Source: Candidatus Latescibacterota bacterium
GTDB taxonomy: Bacteria > Latescibacterota > UBA2968 > GCA-2709665
Direction: 5' to 3'
DNA: 5,605 nucleotides
Assembly: GCA_030746455.1 (NCBI GenBank)
Contig: JASLMQ010000496.1
Span: 1-5,605, forward strand
Shown here: piece after piece, positions 4,706 through 5,605 of the stretch
Position numbering within the stretch: position 1 is the first letter of the stretch
Layout: every line of letters starts with the position of its first letter
Notes under the pieces: generated by a model
Told to the model about the DNA's origin: nothing
The model's database searches: none
Seen by the model: only the letters and a program-made list of their open reading frames with translations
Program-made: the position numbers and the translations under genes

Positions 4706-5605
4706 ATGACGTCGATGCAAGCGAGCATTCCGCCTTCTCTCGAGATCGGGCGCTGCATCAAGGACAGCCTGCGTGCGTGGGTGCGTCACCTCCCGGTGCT
4801 GTTCCTGGCCTCGATTCTGGCCATGGCGCTCAGCGTGTTCACGGCCTCCCTGCTGGCCGGTAGCCTCTACGCCGGGCTGCTCGGGATGATGCTGAAGGCC
4901 ATGCGGGGAGATCCGCCGCGCGTCGGCGACCTGTTCGCCTATGCGCGGAAGTTCCTCAGGTTCTTCGCCATCACCTGGGTCATCCTGCTGGTGACCGTGA
5001 TCGGGCTGGTATTACTCGTCGTGCCAGGCGTGCTCTTCGGCGTGCGATGTTCCTACGTGCATCTCCTGGCCGCCGATCGGGGCGCTTCCCTCGACGAGGC
5101 CTTCGTTGCCAGTCGGAAGGCCGTGAAGCGATACGGTTTCCTGACCCATTTGGCGCTGATCATCTTCGCCGCGTTCCTGATCAGCCTGGGAGTATCCACG
5201 GCGACCTCGTACGCCCTCGAACTCCTCCCGGTCGGCGTCGCGCTGGCCCTGCCCCTGGCGCTCGGCCTGTTCGCCTCTGCATACCGGCAGACCCTCGAGA
5301 TCGAGGCGGCCCACGAGGAGAGGCGTGATCGGGAGTTTGAGGAGATGCGCGACGAGCTCCAGACCGCACACGACATGCAGATGGGTCTGCTCCCGAAGGA
5401 GAGCCCCGACGTTCCCGGCTATTCGCTGGACGGCGTCTGCATCCCGGCGAACAAGGTGGGCGGGGATCACTTCACCTACCGATGGCTGGACGAGGACAGA
5501 AGGCGCCTTGCCCTGGTGGTGGCGGACGTGTCCGGGAAGGCGATGGGGGCGGCCGTGACGGCGCTGCGTTTCACGGAGATGCTGCGCTACGAGTTCGAGG
5601 GGCGT
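4706..5605 (+). CDS. Membrane-anchored SpoIIE/RsbU-type PP2C serine phosphatase, 3' truncated by window
   Basis: The first 300 codons of a longer gene. The N-terminal part (about 30-193) is a multi-pass membrane domain: hydrophobic stretches near 30-62, 87-112, 146-163 and 172-193. VVPGVLFGVRCSYVHLLAAD (105-124) followed by LDEAFVASRKAVK (129-141) resembles the DUF975/DUF4013/YciC-like membrane family. A charged helical linker (about 195-215) leads into a PP2C domain: ELQTAHDMQMGLLP (217-230), VGGDHFTY (251-258) with metal ligand Asp254, and DVSGKAMGAAV (274-284) with metal ligand Asp274. Enzymes of this type dephosphorylate anti-sigma-factor antagonists, so the protein probably relays a membrane signal to a partner-switching system; the target is not visible. 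The ATG at 4706 is the first after an in-frame stop (4688-4690), but ATG 4715 has AGGA 8 nt upstream and may be the true start. The second metal site and the domain end lie outside the window. Confidence 0.9.
   Translation, partial: MTSMQASIPPSLEIGRCIKDSLRAWVRHLPVLFLASILAMALSVFTASLLAGSLYAGLLGMMLKAMRGDPPRVGDLFAYARKFLRFFAITWVILLVTVIGLVLLVVPGVLFGVRCSYVHLLAADRGASLDEAFVASRKAVKRYGFLTHLALIIFAAFLISLGVSTATSYALELLPVGVALALPLALGLFASAYRQTLEIEAAHEERRDREFEEMRDELQTAHDMQMGLLPKESPDVPGYSLDGVCIPANKVGGDHFTYRWLDEDRRRLALVVADVSGKAMGAAVTALRFTEMLRYEFEGR

Overview
The window is GC-rich, densely coding bacterial DNA. It holds four complete protein genes of recognisable family, one complete small gene of unknown function, and two genes cut by the window edges. 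GC-rich coding, near-consensus sigma-70-type promoters, AG-rich ribosome binding sites, and intergenic space with short periodic repeats suggest an uncultured-type Gram-negative lineage of the Gemmatimonadota, Latescibacterota or Poribacteria sort. This placement is an impression from protein style, not proof.

Left part (1-1283, + strand): the 3' end of a glucose-6-phosphate isomerase, probably the bifunctional transaldolase/isomerase type, then a complete short-form 6-phosphogluconate dehydrogenase. Together they look like a hexose-phosphate/pentose-phosphate pathway cluster. Both genes end inside short tandem repeats, and each takes its stop codon from the first repeat unit.

Region 1284-1681 has no credible gene. 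It holds a 10-bp-period array, a 9-bp-period array, a 13-bp direct repeat following each array, a small hairpin, and a REP-like palindrome. An orphan single-domain response regulator follows (1682-2044, +).

Middle part (2239-4130, - strand): a two-gene operon read right to left, a xylose-isomerase-like TIM-barrel protein followed by a D-2-hydroxyacid dehydrogenase 11 bp later. It is convergent with the response regulator, and a hairpin at 2155-2175 lies between them. The pair suggests catabolism of a sugar, polyol or sugar acid, substrate unknown.

Right part (4298-5605, + strand): a good promoter candidate divergent from the operon's promoter, a 67-residue helical protein, then the start of a membrane-anchored SpoIIE/RsbU-type protein phosphatase truncated by the window end. 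Its membrane domain resembles the DUF975/DUF4013/YciC type of multi-pass protein, an unusual partner for a PP2C phosphatase and the most interesting protein architecture here. No CRISPR array, transposase, tRNA or rRNA was seen.
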